Program-made: the position numbers and the translations under genes | Assembly: GCA_019348115.1 (NCBI GenBank) | Contig: JAHWKB010000004.1 | Location: 1-38,794, forward strand | Direction: 5' to 3' | DNA length: 38,794 nt | Origin: Actinomycetota bacterium | GTDB taxonomy: Bacteria > Actinomycetota > Nitriliruptoria > Nitriliruptorales > Nitriliruptoraceae | Notes under the pieces: generated by a model | Told to the model about the DNA's origin: nothing | Seen by the model: only the letters and a program-made list of their open reading frames with translations | Databases searched by the model: none | Shown here: in pieces, positions 11,225 to 21,691 of the stretch | Layout of the letters: the number at the start of each line of letters is the position of its first letter | How positions within the stretch are numbered: position 1 is the first letter of the stretch

Positions 11225-12459
11225 CGCCGCGTCGCCCACCACACGGTGGACCCGGCGGTGAGGAGCGCCGCACCTCCGACGACCGCGACGCCCGGGAGGG
11301 TCACGGCGAGGAGAGCGCACAGCAGGACGCCGAGCCCCGCGAGCCAGCGCGGCCACCGGCGGTCGGCATCCGGCAGCGTCCACGCGGAGGCGTTCGCGAG
11401 GCCGTAGTAGGTGAGCACCGCGAACGAGCTGAAGCCGATGGCACCGCGCAGATCAGCCAGCAGCACGGCCAGGCACACCACGACCGCGACGGTGACCTCG
11501 GCCCGGTACGGGGTGCGGTGGACCGGATGGACCGCCGCCAGCGGTGAGGGGAGCTCGCGGCGACGCGCCATCGACAGCGTGGTGCGGCTGACGCCGGCGA
11601 GGAGCGACAGGAGGACGCTGGCGGCGGCCACCGCGGCGCCGACCCGGACGACGGGCGCGAGCGCGCGCGCCCTGCCCGCCTCGACGGCGGCCGCGAGCGG
11701 CGCGGGCGACGACGCGAGCACGGCAGGCCCCACCGCGAGGAGCGTGCTCGCGAGCACGATCGCGTAGGTGGTGACGACGATGCCGAGCGCCAGCGGGATC
11801 GCCCGCGGGATCGTCGTCCGGGGGTCGCGCACCTCCTCCCCCAGGGTGGCGATGCGCGCGTAGCCGGCGAAGGCGAAGAACAGCAGGCCGCCGGACCGGA
11901 GGATCCCCCGCGGCCCGGTGGGGAGGTCGCCGACGAGGTTGTCGACCGTCGCCGCCCCGCCGAGGAGCGCGGCCGCGACCACGACGACGAGCACGGCGAC
12001 CACGAGACCGACGAGGACGCGGGTGAGGCGCGCGGTCCGCTGCACGCCGCGGTAGTTCACGACCGTCAGCGCGACGACCGCGGCGAGGCCGAGCGGACGG
12101 GCGAGGTCGGGCGAGACGTAGGCGCCGAAGGTGAGCGCCATCGCGGCCAGGCTGGCCGTCTTGCCGACGACGAAGCTCCAGCCGGCCAGGAAGCCCCAGT
12201 AGCCGCCGAGGCGCTCGCGGGCGTAGACGTAGGTGCCACCGGACTCGGGGTAGCGCGCCGCGAGCTGGGCCGACGAGGTCGCGTTGGCGTACGCCACGAC
12301 CGCGGCGAGCGCCAGGCCGGCGAGGAGCCACGTCCCGGCAGCCTCCGCGGCCGGCCCCGGAGCGGCGAAGACGCCGGCGCCGATCATGGCCCCGAGCCCG
12401 ATCATCACCGCATCGGCGGTCCCGAGGCGGCGCGCGAGCCGGGCGTGATCGTCGGCCAC
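11203..12459 (-). CDS. APC family amino acid permease
   Basis: GTADAVMIGLGAMIGAGVFAAPGPAAEAAGTWLLAGLALAAVVAYANATSSAQLAARYPESGGTYVYARERLG, APC signature. GTG start 4 nt after the rho stop. Confidence 0.9.
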   Translation of the reverse strand: MADDHARLARRLGTADAVMIGLGAMIGAGVFAAPGPAAEAAGTWLLAGLALAAVVAYANATSSAQLAARYPESGGTYVYARERLGGYWGFLAGWSFVVGKTASLAAMALTFGAYVSPDLARPLGLAAVVALTVVNYRGVQRTARLTRVLVGLVVAVLVVVVAAALLGGAATVDNLVGDLPTGPRGILRSGGLLFFAFAGYARIATLGEEVRDPRTTIPRAIPLALGIVVTTYAIVLASTLLAVGPAVLASSPAPLAAAVEAGRARALAPVVRVGAAVAAASVLLSLLAGVSRTTLSMARRRELPSPLAAVHPVHRTPYRAEVTVAVVVCLAVLLADLRGAIGFSSFAVLTYYGLANASAWTLPDADRRWPRWLAGLGVLLCALLAVTLPGVAVVGGAALLTAGSTVWWATRRQRLSSE

Positions 12460-12463
12460 CGGC

Positions 12464-13855
12464 TCAGTGCCCGAGGTTGGACTTGGCGATCATCTGGAGG
12501 AACTGGCTGTTCGATCGCGTCGCCTTGAGCTTGTCGATCAGGAGCTCCAACGACGCGCCGGCGTCCATCGACGCGAGGAGCCGTCGCAGCTTCCACACGG
12601 TCTCGAGCTCGTCCTCCCCGAGGAGGAGCTCCTCGCGCCGCGTGCCCGAGGCCTGGATGTCGATGGCCGGGAAGATGCGCTTCTGCTCCATCTTGCGGTC
12701 GAGCCGGAGCTCCATGTTCCCGGTGCCCTTGAACTCCTCGAAGATCACCTCGTCCATCTTCGAGCCGGTGTCGATCAGCGCGGTCGCGATGATGGTGAGC
12801 GACCCACCCTCCTCGATGTTCCGTGCCGCGCCGAAGAACCGCTTCGGCGGGTAGAGCGCGGCGGAGTCGATGCCGCCGGAGAGGATGCGTCCCGACGCCG
12901 GCGCGGCGAGGTTGTAGGCGCGACCGAGACGGGTGATCGAGTCGAGCAGGATCACGACGTCGCGGCCGCGCTCGACGAGGCGCTTGGCCCGCTCGAGGCA
13001 GAGCTCGGCGACCTGGGTGTGGTCGTCGGCGGGCCGGTCGAAGGTCGACGAGATGACCTCCCCGGCGGTCGAGCGCTGGAAGTCGGTGACCTCCTCGGGG
13101 CGCTCGTCGACGAGCAGCACCATGAGGTGCACGTCCGGGTCGTTGGTCTCGATGGCGTGCGCGAGCTGCTTCAGCACGGTCGTCTTGCCGGCCTTCGGCG
13201 GAGACACGACGAGCCCGCGCTGGCCCTTCCCGATCGGCGACATCATGTCGACGATGCGCATCGAGATCGGGGCGCGCTCCTCGGTCTCGAGGCGCAGCCG
13301 CTCGGTCGGGAACAGCGGCGTGAGCTTCGTGAAGTCGACGCGGTCGTCGTGCTCGCGCGGCCGCTCGCCCTCGATCGTGTCGATGCGGGCCAACGCCGGG
13401 AACTTGTCGCTGTTCTTGTTGCGCCGGATGGGGCCGGAGACGAGATCGCCGCGACGGAGGTTGAACCGGCGCACGTACGACTGGCTCACGTAGACGTCGA
13501 GGTCGCCGGCGAGGTAGCCGGTCGTCCGCAGGAACCCGTAGCCCTCGGGCAGGAGGTCGAGCACGCCCTCGCGGACCTCGGCGTCGGCGAGGTCCGGCTG
13601 CTCGCGCTGCTGGCGCTCCTCGCCACCCTGCGAGCGTCGGCGGCGGTCGCGCTCACGCGGACGCTCGGCGTCGTCGCCGGCGTGGCGACCGTTGCCGTTG
13701 CCGTTCGCAGCGCCGCCGTTCGGGCCGCCGCCGGCGCCGACGATGAGGTCGACGAGCTCGGCCTTCTTGAGCCCGTGGAAGCCCTCGAGCTGGAGGGTCG
13801 CGGCGATCTCGCGCAGCTCGGCGAGGGGCTTCCGCTCGATGACGATGCGGTCCAT
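12464..13855 (-). CDS. rho: Transcription termination factor Rho
   Basis: Rho N-domain, actinobacterial Asn/Gly/Arg-rich insert, [57 protein letters not shown] (Walker A), [15 protein letters not shown], ...[11 protein letters not shown]. Confidence 0.97.
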   Translation of the reverse strand: MDRIVIERKPLAELREIAATLQLEGFHGLKKAELVDLIVGAGGGPNGGAANGNGNGRHAGDDAERPRERDRRRRSQGGEERQQREQPDLADAEVREGVLDLLPEGYGFLRTTGYLAGDLDVYVSQSYVRRFNLRRGDLVSGPIRRNKNSDKFPALARIDTIEGERPREHDDRVDFTKLTPLFPTERLRLETEERAPISMRIVDMMSPIGKGQRGLVVSPPKAGKTTVLKQLAHAIETNDPDVHLMVLLVDERPEEVTDFQRSTAGEVISSTFDRPADDHTQVAELCLERAKRLVERGRDVVILLDSITRLGRAYNLAAPASGRILSGGIDSAALYPPKRFFGAARNIEEGGSLTIIATALIDTGSKMDEVIFEEFKGTGNMELRLDRKMEQKRIFPAIDIQASGTRREELLLGEDELETVWKLRRLLASMDAGASLELLIDKLKATRSNSQFLQMIAKSNLGH

Positions 13856-13895
13856 GGAGGGAGGTCTTTCGGGAGGGCGGAGGGGCAGGCAGGCG

Positions 13896-14555
13896 TTACG
13901 AGGAGCGCATCGCGTCCTGGTAGGACTGCCAGTCGGCGGTGAAGTCCTCGAGGCCCTTGTCCGTCAGGGGGTGCTTCACCATCTGGCGGAACACCTTCGC
14001 CGGCATGGTCGCGATGTCCGCGCCCGCGATCGCCGCGTGTGCGACGTGTTGGGGGTGGCGGAGGGAGGCGGCGAGCACCTCGGTGGCGTAGCCCTGGATG
14101 CGGAAGATCTCGCAGATCTCGGACAAGAGCGCGATGCCGTCCGAGGCGATGTCGTCGAGGCGCCCCAGGAACGGGGAGACGTAGGTGGCGCCGGCGCGGG
14201 CGGCGAGGATGGCCTGGGTCGGCGAGAAGCAGAGCGTCACGTTGGTCCGGATGCCCTCGCGGGAGAGCTTCGCGACCGCGCCGAGTCCGGCCGGGATCAG
14301 CGGCACCTTGACCACGACGTTGTCGGCGATCGCGGCGAGCTTGCGGCCCTCGTCGACCATGGCGTCGGTCTCCATCGAGACGACCTCGGCGGAGACGTCG
14401 CCCTGCACCTCGGCGCAGATCTCCTTGATCATCGACGCGAAGTCCTTGCCCTCGCGGGCGGCGAGCGTCGGGTTCGTGGTGACGCCGTCGAGGATCCCCC
14501 ACCGGTTGATCTCGGCGATCTCGTCGATGTTGGCGGTGTCGAGGAACAGCTTCAC
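13896..14555 (-). CDS. Transaldolase / fructose-6-phosphate aldolase family protein (about 219 aa)
   Basis: [39 protein letters not shown]...[58 protein letters not shown] start. Confidence 0.93.
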   Translation of the reverse strand: MKLFLDTANIDEIAEINRWGILDGVTTNPTLAAREGKDFASMIKEICAEVQGDVSAEVVSMETDAMVDEGRKLAAIADNVVVKVPLIPAGLGAVAKLSREGIRTNVTLCFSPTQAILAARAGATYVSPFLGRLDDIASDGIALLSEICEIFRIQGYATEVLAASLRHPQHVAHAAIAGADIATMPAKVFRQMVKHPLTDKGLEDFTADWQSYQDAMRSS

Positions 14556-14704
14556 GCGATCGGCTCCTGTCGCGCTCGCTGCGGGCTCGGATCCGTCGTC
14601 GGTACCGGGGCACGACGAGGAAGGAGTGGAGCGGCGAGAGCGCTCGATGGGTGGGGATCCGTCCGGAGATCCGCGGGGTTGGGCCGCGGCGATGGACGGC
14701 CCGA

Positions 14705-15667
14705 TCATACCTCCCGGGGAGGGCGGTGGGAGCAGTCCCGACCGCCGCTGACGGCGCATCCGTCGACGGGGCAGGCCACCGTCCCGGAGAGGTCCCAGTC
14801 GAGCGGGAGCGTCTCGAACCCGTGCGCAGACGCGACGTCCCGACAGGTCTCGAGCTGTCCTCCGTCCGCGGCCGGGACGGCCGCTGCCGCCGTCGGTCCG
14901 GCGCCGGACAGCCACGCGTGGACCCCGCGGGAGCGGAGCGCCCGCACGACCTCGCCGGTCGGTCCCATCACCTCGAGCCGGGCGGGCTCGTGGAGGACGT
15001 CCCCCGTCGCGGCCGGGTCGACGGACCATGCCCCGACCATGGCGCCGACCACGTGGCCGGCGCGGGCACCCTGGACCGCCATGTCCCGCCGGTCGAAGAC
15101 GTCCGGCAGCACGTCCCGTGCCTCGGTGGTCAGCTGCCGTGCCGTCGGCACGAGCGCGACGGGCCGCAGCCGCGGGGTCGGCTGCGCACGACGGACCAGC
15201 AGGCGGCCGTCCGCGTCCGGGGTGCACGCGACGAACCCGCCGAGGATCGCCGGCGCGACGTTGTCGGGGTGGCCCTCGATGGCGTCGGCGAGCTCGACCA
15301 GCTCGAGGTCGCCGACCGGGGCGTCCGTGATCGCGCGGGCGAGCGCGAGCCCCGCGACGATCGCGGCGGAGCTCGACCCCAGCCCCCGCTCGAGCGGCAC
15401 CTCGTTGTGCACGCGCAGCGCGATGTCGGGGACCGCGGCGTCGTGCTCCTCGCAGAACCGGACCACGCAGCGCCACACGAGGTTGTCGTCGCCCGTCGCG
15501 ACCTCGCCGGCACCCTCCCCCGTCGTCGTGACGCGGTCCACGCCGTCGACGCGGTCGGTGCTCTCGACGTAGAGATGCCGGGACACCGCCGCCCCGAACG
15601 CGTCGAAGCCGGGCCCGACGTTGGCGGTCGTCGCGGGCACGCGGACGGTGTGGTGGCGGACGGTCAC
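14705..15667 (-). CDS. thrB: Homoserine kinase (GHMP family)
   Basis: [29 protein letters not shown]..., [37 protein letters not shown]. Confidence 0.93.
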   Translation of the reverse strand: MTVRHHTVRVPATTANVGPGFDAFGAAVSRHLYVESTDRVDGVDRVTTTGEGAGEVATGDDNLVWRCVVRFCEEHDAAVPDIALRVHNEVPLERGLGSSSAAIVAGLALARAITDAPVGDLELVELADAIEGHPDNVAPAILGGFVACTPDADGRLLVRRAQPTPRLRPVALVPTARQLTTEARDVLPDVFDRRDMAVQGARAGHVVGAMVGAWSVDPAATGDVLHEPARLEVMGPTGEVVRALRSRGVHAWLSGAGPTAAAAVPAADGGQLETCRDVASAHGFETLPLDWDLSGTVACPVDGCAVSGGRDCSHRPPREV

Positions 15668-15722
15668 GACGATCCTCGACGCGGGTGGGCGGTGCGCCGA
15701 CGTTAGCCCTCGCGGCTGCGCC

Positions 15723-17096
15723 TCAGCTCTCCACGCTCGCCGCCGCATCTCCTCGGGGGGTGCGCACGACCGGGTCGACCTCCGCGCGCCAGAGGTCCCG
15801 GGTCCAGGTCAGCCAACCGGAGCCGTACAGGAACGCGAACACCGCGAGCGTCCAGATGGCGACGTCGAGCCCGGCGACCTCGGCGATGACGCCGGCGAGG
15901 ATCGCGGACAGTCCCATCGCGAGCGTGGCGAGGCCGAAGTCGAGGCTCATCACGCGTCCGCGCACCGCGTCGGGCGTCGTCAGCTGGAGTCCGTAGGTCG
16001 ACGAGATCCACTGGTTCCCGCCGCCGGCGTGCGCGAACACGATCAGCGCGGCCGCGACCCACAGGCCGGTCACGAGCGGGAGGAACAGGTACGCGACGGC
16101 GTAGGCGACGATGGAGGCGCCGCACCAGAACACCAGGCGGCGGCCGTCGTCCCCGTAGAGGCGACGTCCGATGTACGGACCGACGAGCGCACCGAGCCCG
16201 CGACCGGCGAGGAGGATGCCGACGCCGGCGTCGCCGGCCCCGTAGCGGTCGATCGCGAGCACCGGGAGGAGGCCGACGATGCCGTTGCCGACCCCGACCC
16301 CGGACTTGGTGACCATGAACGCGCGCGTGACCTTGCGCGGCCGGACGAAGTCCCACACCTCCGTGACGTGCGACAGCACGCTCGCCGGCGCCGCCACCGT
16401 GCCGAGGTTGAACGGCCGGCGGATCCGGAGCAGCAGCGCCGCGGTCACGACGAACGTCGCGGCGTTGATCAGGAACGACGCCTCACGGCCGAACGCCGCC
16501 GCGGCGGCACCGCCCAGCGCCGCACCCACGAACAGCATCGTCCCCCACACCGAGCCGAAGGCGGTCATGGCGAGCGAGAGGTCCTCCTCCTCGACCACGT
16601 TCGGGAGCACGGCCGAGGCGATGGGCTCGTAGAACGCGGCGAGGGCGGAGATCGACGCGACGCAGACGTACGCGAGCCACGCCTGGCCGAGCTGCGACGC
16701 CGCCACGAGGCCGAGGGCGGGGACGACCCGGAGGACGGCCGAGGCGATCATCAGCCGCTTGCGGTCCATGCGGTCGGCGAGCACGCCGGCGACGGGCGAC
16801 AGGAAGAAGATCGGCAGGACCTCGGCTGCGAACACCCACGCCGTGGCGCCCTCCCGGCCGGTCAGCTCCTTCACGAGACCGGCGACCGCGACGAGCGCGA
16901 ACCAGTCCCCGAGGAAGGACACGATCGAGCCGAGGAACAGCCGCCGGAAGTCGGCGTTCCGACGGATGAGGTCCACCAGCTCGAGGAACTGGTTCCGTCG
17001 CGCAGCACCGGAAACGATCCCGCTCCCGGACGGCTCGACGGCGGGGGTGTCGTCCGGGTCCTCAGGGATGGGCCCGGGACCCCGTTCGGTCGTCAC
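15723..17096 (-). CDS. MFS transporter
   Basis: Multi-TM MFS pattern: NADFRRLFLGSIVSFLGDWFALVAVAGLV..., VAGVLADRMDRKRLMIASAVLR. Confidence 0.88.
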   Translation of the reverse strand: MTTERGPGPIPEDPDDTPAVEPSGSGIVSGAARRNQFLELVDLIRRNADFRRLFLGSIVSFLGDWFALVAVAGLVKELTGREGATAWVFAAEVLPIFFLSPVAGVLADRMDRKRLMIASAVLRVVPALGLVAASQLGQAWLAYVCVASISALAAFYEPIASAVLPNVVEEEDLSLAMTAFGSVWGTMLFVGAALGGAAAAAFGREASFLINAATFVVTAALLLRIRRPFNLGTVAAPASVLSHVTEVWDFVRPRKVTRAFMVTKSGVGVGNGIVGLLPVLAIDRYGAGDAGVGILLAGRGLGALVGPYIGRRLYGDDGRRLVFWCGASIVAYAVAYLFLPLVTGLWVAAALIVFAHAGGGNQWISSTYGLQLTTPDAVRGRVMSLDFGLATLAMGLSAILAGVIAEVAGLDVAIWTLAVFAFLYGSGWLTWTRDLWRAEVDPVVRTPRGDAAASVES

Positions 17097-17106
17097 GAGG
17101 CCGGGA

Positions 17107-18162
17107 TCACAGGAGGCCGAGGACCTCGGCCGCCGCGTCGACGTCCGCAGGGATGGTCGGCGGCTGCGCCGCGCCGGAGATGGCCCAGTCCGGGTCCTTC
17201 AGGCCGTGACCGGTGAGGATGCACACGACCGTGCCGCCCTGCGGGAGCTCGCCGGCCGCGTGCAGCTCGAGCAGGCCCGCCACGGACGCGGCCGACGCCA
17301 GCTCGACGAACACGCCCTGGCGGGCGAGCTTCCGGTAGGCGTCGAGGATCTGGCGGTCGGTGACGGCGCGGATGGAGCCGCCGGACTGCGCGGCCGCCTC
17401 GACGGCGGTGTCCCACGAGGCCGGGTTCCCGATGCGGATCGCGGTCGCGATCGTCTCGGGCTTCTCGATGGGATGGCCGTGCACGATCGGGGCGGCGCCT
17501 GCGGCCTGCCAGCCGCGCATCACCGGGAGGCGGTCGATGAGTCCGTCCGCCTCGTACTCGCGGTAGCCGCGCCAGTAGGCCGTGATGTTGCCGGCGTTAC
17601 CGACCGGCATGACGTGCACATCGGGGGCACGACCGAGCTGGTCGCAGACCTCCCAGGCGCCGGAGCGCTGGCCGTCGATGCGGTACGGGTTGGTCGAGTT
17701 CACGATCTGGACCGGGTACTTCTCGTCGAGCGTCCGGCACATGTCGAGGGCCTGGTCGAAGTTGCCCTCGATCTGGATGACGGTCGCGCCGTGGACGAGC
17801 GCCTGCGCGAGCTTGCCCAGCGCGATCTTGCCGGCGGGGACGAGCACGCCACAGGTGAGCCCGGCCTTGCCGGCGTAGGCGGCTGCGGACGCGGAGGTGT
17901 TGCCGGTGGAGGCGCACACGACCGCCTTCGCGCCGGCCTCGACGGCCTTCGTGATGGCCATCGTCATCCCGCGGTCCTTGAAGGAGCCGGTGGGGTTCGC
18001 GCCGTCGAACTTGAGGTGGACCTCGCAGCCGGTGAGCTCGGACAGCGCCTCGCTGTGGATCAGCGGGGTGCCGCCCTCCCGGAGGGTCACGATCGGGGTG
18101 TCGTCGGAGACCGGCATGCGCTCCCGGTACTCCTCGATGATCCCGCGCCAGACGTGCGGCAT
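17107..18162 (-). CDS. thrC: Threonine synthase
   Basis: [75 protein letters not shown] (PLP Lys). ATG overlaps the hom stop by 1 nt (TGATG). Confidence 0.96.
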   Translation of the reverse strand: MPHVWRGIIEEYRERMPVSDDTPIVTLREGGTPLIHSEALSELTGCEVHLKFDGANPTGSFKDRGMTMAITKAVEAGAKAVVCASTGNTSASAAAYAGKAGLTCGVLVPAGKIALGKLAQALVHGATVIQIEGNFDQALDMCRTLDEKYPVQIVNSTNPYRIDGQRSGAWEVCDQLGRAPDVHVMPVGNAGNITAYWRGYREYEADGLIDRLPVMRGWQAAGAAPIVHGHPIEKPETIATAIRIGNPASWDTAVEAAAQSGGSIRAVTDRQILDAYRKLARQGVFVELASAASVAGLLELHAAGELPQGGTVVCILTGHGLKDPDWAISGAAQPPTIPADVDAAAEVLGLL

Positions 18163-19454
18163 CAGCTGAAGACCTCCGCCTCGACCCGCATCACGCTCGC
18201 GACGTTGCGGACCCCCTCGGTCCCCTGCAGGTCGCGCACGCAGCTGCGGAGCGCCCCCTCCAGCGCCCGGTGGGTGATGAGGACGAGCTGGGCGCGGTCG
18301 CCCTGCCCCTCCTGCCAGACCTGCGCGATCGACACGTCGTTCTTGCCGAACGTCGTGGCGACGGCGGCGAGCACGCCGGCCGTGTCGTCGACGTCGAGGA
18401 GCACGTAGTACTGGGTCTGCAGCTCCTGGATGGGGCGGATGCTGCGACCGCGGTGCACCGACTCGACCGGCCCGCGCGTGGTCTGCTGGACGTTCCGCGC
18501 GGCGTCGATGAGGTCGCCGACGACGGCCGAGCCCGTGGGCAGCGCGCCGGCGCCGCGGCCGTAGAACATCAGCTCGCCGGCCGCGTCGGCCTCGACGTAG
18601 ATGGCGTTGAACGACTCCCGGACGGCGGCCAGGGGGTGGGCCTTGGGGAGGAAGGTCGGATGCACGCGGACGGCGACCTGGTCGTCGACCTCGCTCGCGA
18701 TGCCGAGGAGCTTGATGACGTAGCCCAGCCGGTCGGCGACGGAGATGTCGGTCGCGGTGACGTTCTCGATGCCCTCGCGGAACACGTCGTCTGCGTGGAC
18801 CTTGGAGTCGAACGCGAGGCTCGCCAGGATCGCGGTCTTCGACGCGGCGTCGTGGCCCCCGACGTCGGCGGTCGGATCGGCCTCGGCGTACCCGAGCCGT
18901 TGCGCCTCGGAGAGCACCGCGTCGTAGCTCGCCCCCTCCTCGGTCATCTTCGTGAGGATGTAGTTCGTGGTGCCGTTGAGGATCCCGACCACGCGACGGA
19001 CGCGGTCGCCGGCGAGCGACTGCTTGAGGGGGCGGATGATCGGGATGGCGCCGGCGACGGCCGCCTCGTACATGAGGTCGACACCGGACGACTCGGCGAG
19101 CTCGTAGAGCTCGGGACCCTCGTGGGCGACGAGCTCCTTGTTGGCGGTGACGACGGGCTTGCCGAGCTCGAGGGCGCGCCGGATGAGCCCTCCGGCGGGA
19201 TCGCGCCCGCCCATGACCTCGACGATCACGTCGACGTCGTCGGCCTCGACGACGGACAGCAGGTCGTCGGTGAACGCGTCGGCGGGGAGCGGGAGCTGGC
19301 GGTCCTTGGCGAGGTCGCGGACGCCCACGCGGGTCACGAGCAGCTGGCCTCCGACCCGGACCGCGATGTCGCGCGCCTCCCGGTCGAGGATCCGGACCAC
19401 GCCACCACCGACGGTGCCGCAGCCGAGCAGTCCGACGCGGATCACCTTCGCCAT
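18162..19454 (-). CDS. hom: Homoserine dehydrogenase with C-terminal ACT domain
   Basis: [23 protein letters not shown]..., [43 protein letters not shown]-like [31 protein letters not shown]. Confidence 0.96.
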   Translation of the reverse strand: MAKVIRVGLLGCGTVGGGVVRILDREARDIAVRVGGQLLVTRVGVRDLAKDRQLPLPADAFTDDLLSVVEADDVDVIVEVMGGRDPAGGLIRRALELGKPVVTANKELVAHEGPELYELAESSGVDLMYEAAVAGAIPIIRPLKQSLAGDRVRRVVGILNGTTNYILTKMTEEGASYDAVLSEAQRLGYAEADPTADVGGHDAASKTAILASLAFDSKVHADDVFREGIENVTATDISVADRLGYVIKLLGIASEVDDQVAVRVHPTFLPKAHPLAAVRESFNAIYVEADAAGELMFYGRGAGALPTGSAVVGDLIDAARNVQQTTRGPVESVHRGRSIRPIQELQTQYYVLLDVDDTAGVLAAVATTFGKNDVSIAQVWQEGQGDRAQLVLITHRALEGALRSCVRDLQGTEGVRNVASVMRVEAEVFS

Positions 19455-19514
19455 GGAGCCTCCCGGTTCCTCGGGGACGTCGCCGCCCACCGCTCGGCGG
19501 ACGGATGGCCGAGC

Positions 19515-20354
19515 CTACCGGCGGCCCGGCGGGGCCGAACCGGCGGCGGTCGCGCCCCAGACGGTCCCCACCGCGACGAACCGGAGCCGCGCGTAGAGCC
19601 GCTCGGCGTCGGATCCGTGGTCGACGAGGAGGAGGAGCCGGTCGTCCGGGTAGGCCTCCCGGTGGGCACCCGACGCGACCGCGACCAGATGGCTGGCGAT
19701 GCCGAGCCGGCGGTGGACGGCATGGGTCACGACGTCGTCCACCGCGGCCGTGCCCGCGCCGTCGCGCCACACGCCGGCGGACCCGACCGGGACGCCGTAG
19801 CGGTACGCGAGCCAGGCGCCGCCACGGCCGTGCGTCGCGAGCTCGCGGAGCTGGTCCGTGCGCCACGTCCAGAACCCGCCGTCGCCGCCGGCGTCGGAGA
19901 TCCGCAGTGCCCGGACGCCCCACCAGTGCTCGTCGCGGCCGGCCCGGACGACCTCGACGCCGGCGGTCAGCGGCACGACGGGGCGCGGCTCGTCGTCGAG
20001 CGCCATCACGGTCCACCGCTCGATCGTGAGGTCGAGCTCGTGCGCCGCGGTCGCGAGTCGCTGCGCGTAGGTACCCGCGTCGGCGAACGAGGCGTCGGTC
20101 TCCCAGCGGACCTCGACGTGGTCGATGCCGCCGAGGTGGCCCAGCCGCTCGGCGAAGGCCTGCCTCCAACGTGCCAGCTCCTGCGGCTGGACGGCCCCGT
20201 CCACGTGGAGGGCGTTGCCGCGGCGGAAGTCCTGGCGGGATGCCGTCTGCAGGACGACGTGTCCCGGCCCGGGGGCGACCAGCGTGAGCGGCGTGAGCGA
20301 GGCACGGACCGCCCGCAGCCCCGGCGTGTCCGCGAGTCGGGCGACGGAGGTCAC
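19515..20354 (-). CDS. GNAT family N-acetyltransferase
   Basis: C-terminal GNAT-like [48 protein letters not shown]...[20 protein letters not shown] start overlaps the lysA stop (GTGA). Confidence 0.78.
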   Translation of the reverse strand: MTSVARLADTPGLRAVRASLTPLTLVAPGPGHVVLQTASRQDFRRGNALHVDGAVQPQELARWRQAFAERLGHLGGIDHVEVRWETDASFADAGTYAQRLATAAHELDLTIERWTVMALDDEPRPVVPLTAGVEVVRAGRDEHWWGVRALRISDAGGDGGFWTWRTDQLRELATHGRGGAWLAYRYGVPVGSAGVWRDGAGTAAVDDVVTHAVHRRLGIASHLVAVASGAHREAYPDDRLLLLVDHGSDAERLYARLRFVAVGTVWGATAAGSAPPGRR

Positions 20355-21691
20355 AGGATGGCGTCGCGGGCGACGACGTCCTCGTAGGTCTCGCGGCGCT
20401 GGAGGGTGCGCACCTCGCCGGCGCGCACGAGCACCGCGGCGGGACGCGGCAGACGGTTGTAGTTCGACGCCATCGAGGCGGTGTAGGCCCCGGTCGCCGC
20501 GACGGCGAGGAGGTCGCCCGGCGCGAGGTCGGCGGGGAGCGGCACGCGGTCGCGCACGAGGTCACCCGACTCGCAGTGCTTGCCCACGACGGTGCAGACC
20601 TCGAGCTCCCCGGCGACGGAGCGGTTCACGAGGGCGACGTCGTGCTCGGCCTGGTAGAGCGCCGGCCGGATGTTGTCGCTCATCCCGCCGTCCACCGAGA
20701 CGTAGGTGGTCATGCCTTCGAGCCGCTTGACCGTGCCGATCTCGTAGAGCGTGACGACCGCCGGCGCGATGATCGCGCGGCCCGGCTCGACCGCGAGCTG
20801 CGGGCGCGGGTAGCCGTGCTCCTCGCAGGCGCGGTCCACCGCGGCCAGCACGGCCTCGCCGTAGCGGCCGATCGGGACCGGGTCGTCGGCGGAGGTGTAG
20901 CGGACGCCCATGCCGCCGCCGAGGTTGCACTCCGCGAGCGTCACACCGAGCTCGTCGCGCCAGCGGGCGAGGAGCGCGATCAGGACCTCCGCGTTGGCGA
21001 CGAACGGGTCGGTGCCGAAGATCTGCGAGCCGATGTGGGCGTGGATGCCCACCACGTCGACGTGGCGCAGCTCGGCGGTCCGGCGCATGGCCGTGTCGGC
21101 GAGACCGAGCGAGAGCGTGAAGCCGAACTTGGAGTCGTCGTGGCCCGTGCGGGTGTACTCGTGGGTGTGCGCGTCGATGCCGGGGGTGATCCGGAGCCAC
21201 GTCGCGAAGGTGTGGTCGAGCTCGTCGCCAACGTTCTCGAGGCGCTCGAGCTCCTCGAAGCTGTCCGCGACGACGCGACCGACCCCGAGCTGGGCCGCCA
21301 TGCGGAGCTCGGCGAGCGACTTGTTGCTGCCGTGGAAGACGACCCGGTCCATCGGGACGCCGGCGACCTTCGCCGTGTGGAGCTCGCCGCCGGAGACGAC
21401 GTCGACCCACAGTCCCTCCTCCGCGACGATCTGGAGGATCCCGACGGCGCACCACGCCTTCGAGGCGTAGGCGACCCAGACGTCCGGGAAGGCGTCGACG
21501 TACGCCCGGCAGCGCGTGCGGAGGTCCTCCTCGTCGACGACCCACAGCGGTGTCCCGTGCGACGCCGCCAGATCCGCGACGTCGACGCCGCCGATGCGCA
21601 GCCGGCCGGCGTCGTCGCGGGCGGAGGTGAGGGGCCACGGCGAGTCGGTGAGCGGCTCCCTCGCCAGCTCGGAGGGCACGTCCGTGGTCAC
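20351..21691 (-). CDS. lysA: Diaminopimelate decarboxylase
   Basis: [33 protein letters not shown] (PLP Lys), [57 protein letters not shown] start overlaps the argS stop. Confidence 0.97.
   Translation of the reverse strand: MTTDVPSELAREPLTDSPWPLTSARDDAGRLRIGGVDVADLAASHGTPLWVVDEEDLRTRCRAYVDAFPDVWVAYASKAWCAVGILQIVAEEGLWVDVVSGGELHTAKVAGVPMDRVVFHGSNKSLAELRMAAQLGVGRVVADSFEELERLENVGDELDHTFATWLRITPGIDAHTHEYTRTGHDDSKFGFTLSLGLADTAMRRTAELRHVDVVGIHAHIGSQIFGTDPFVANAEVLIALLARWRDELGVTLAECNLGGGMGVRYTSADDPVPIGRYGEAVLAAVDRACEEHGYPRPQLAVEPGRAIIAPAVVTLYEIGTVKRLEGMTTYVSVDGGMSDNIRPALYQAEHDVALVNRSVAGELEVCTVVGKHCESGDLVRDRVPLPADLAPGDLLAVAATGAYTASMASNYNRLPRPAAVLVRAGEVRTLQRRETYEDVVARDAIL

Noticed and set aside
15621-17216. 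531-aa plus-strand ORF opposite the MFS gene
   Set aside because: Arg/Glu/His-rich antisense artefact; the minus-strand MFS protein is convincing.
17107-20565. Single 1152-aa minus-strand ORF
   Set aside because: Only the last about 352 aa (thrC, 17107-18162) are real. The rest is an out-of-frame read through hom and GNAT, giving Arg/Pro/Ala nonsense.
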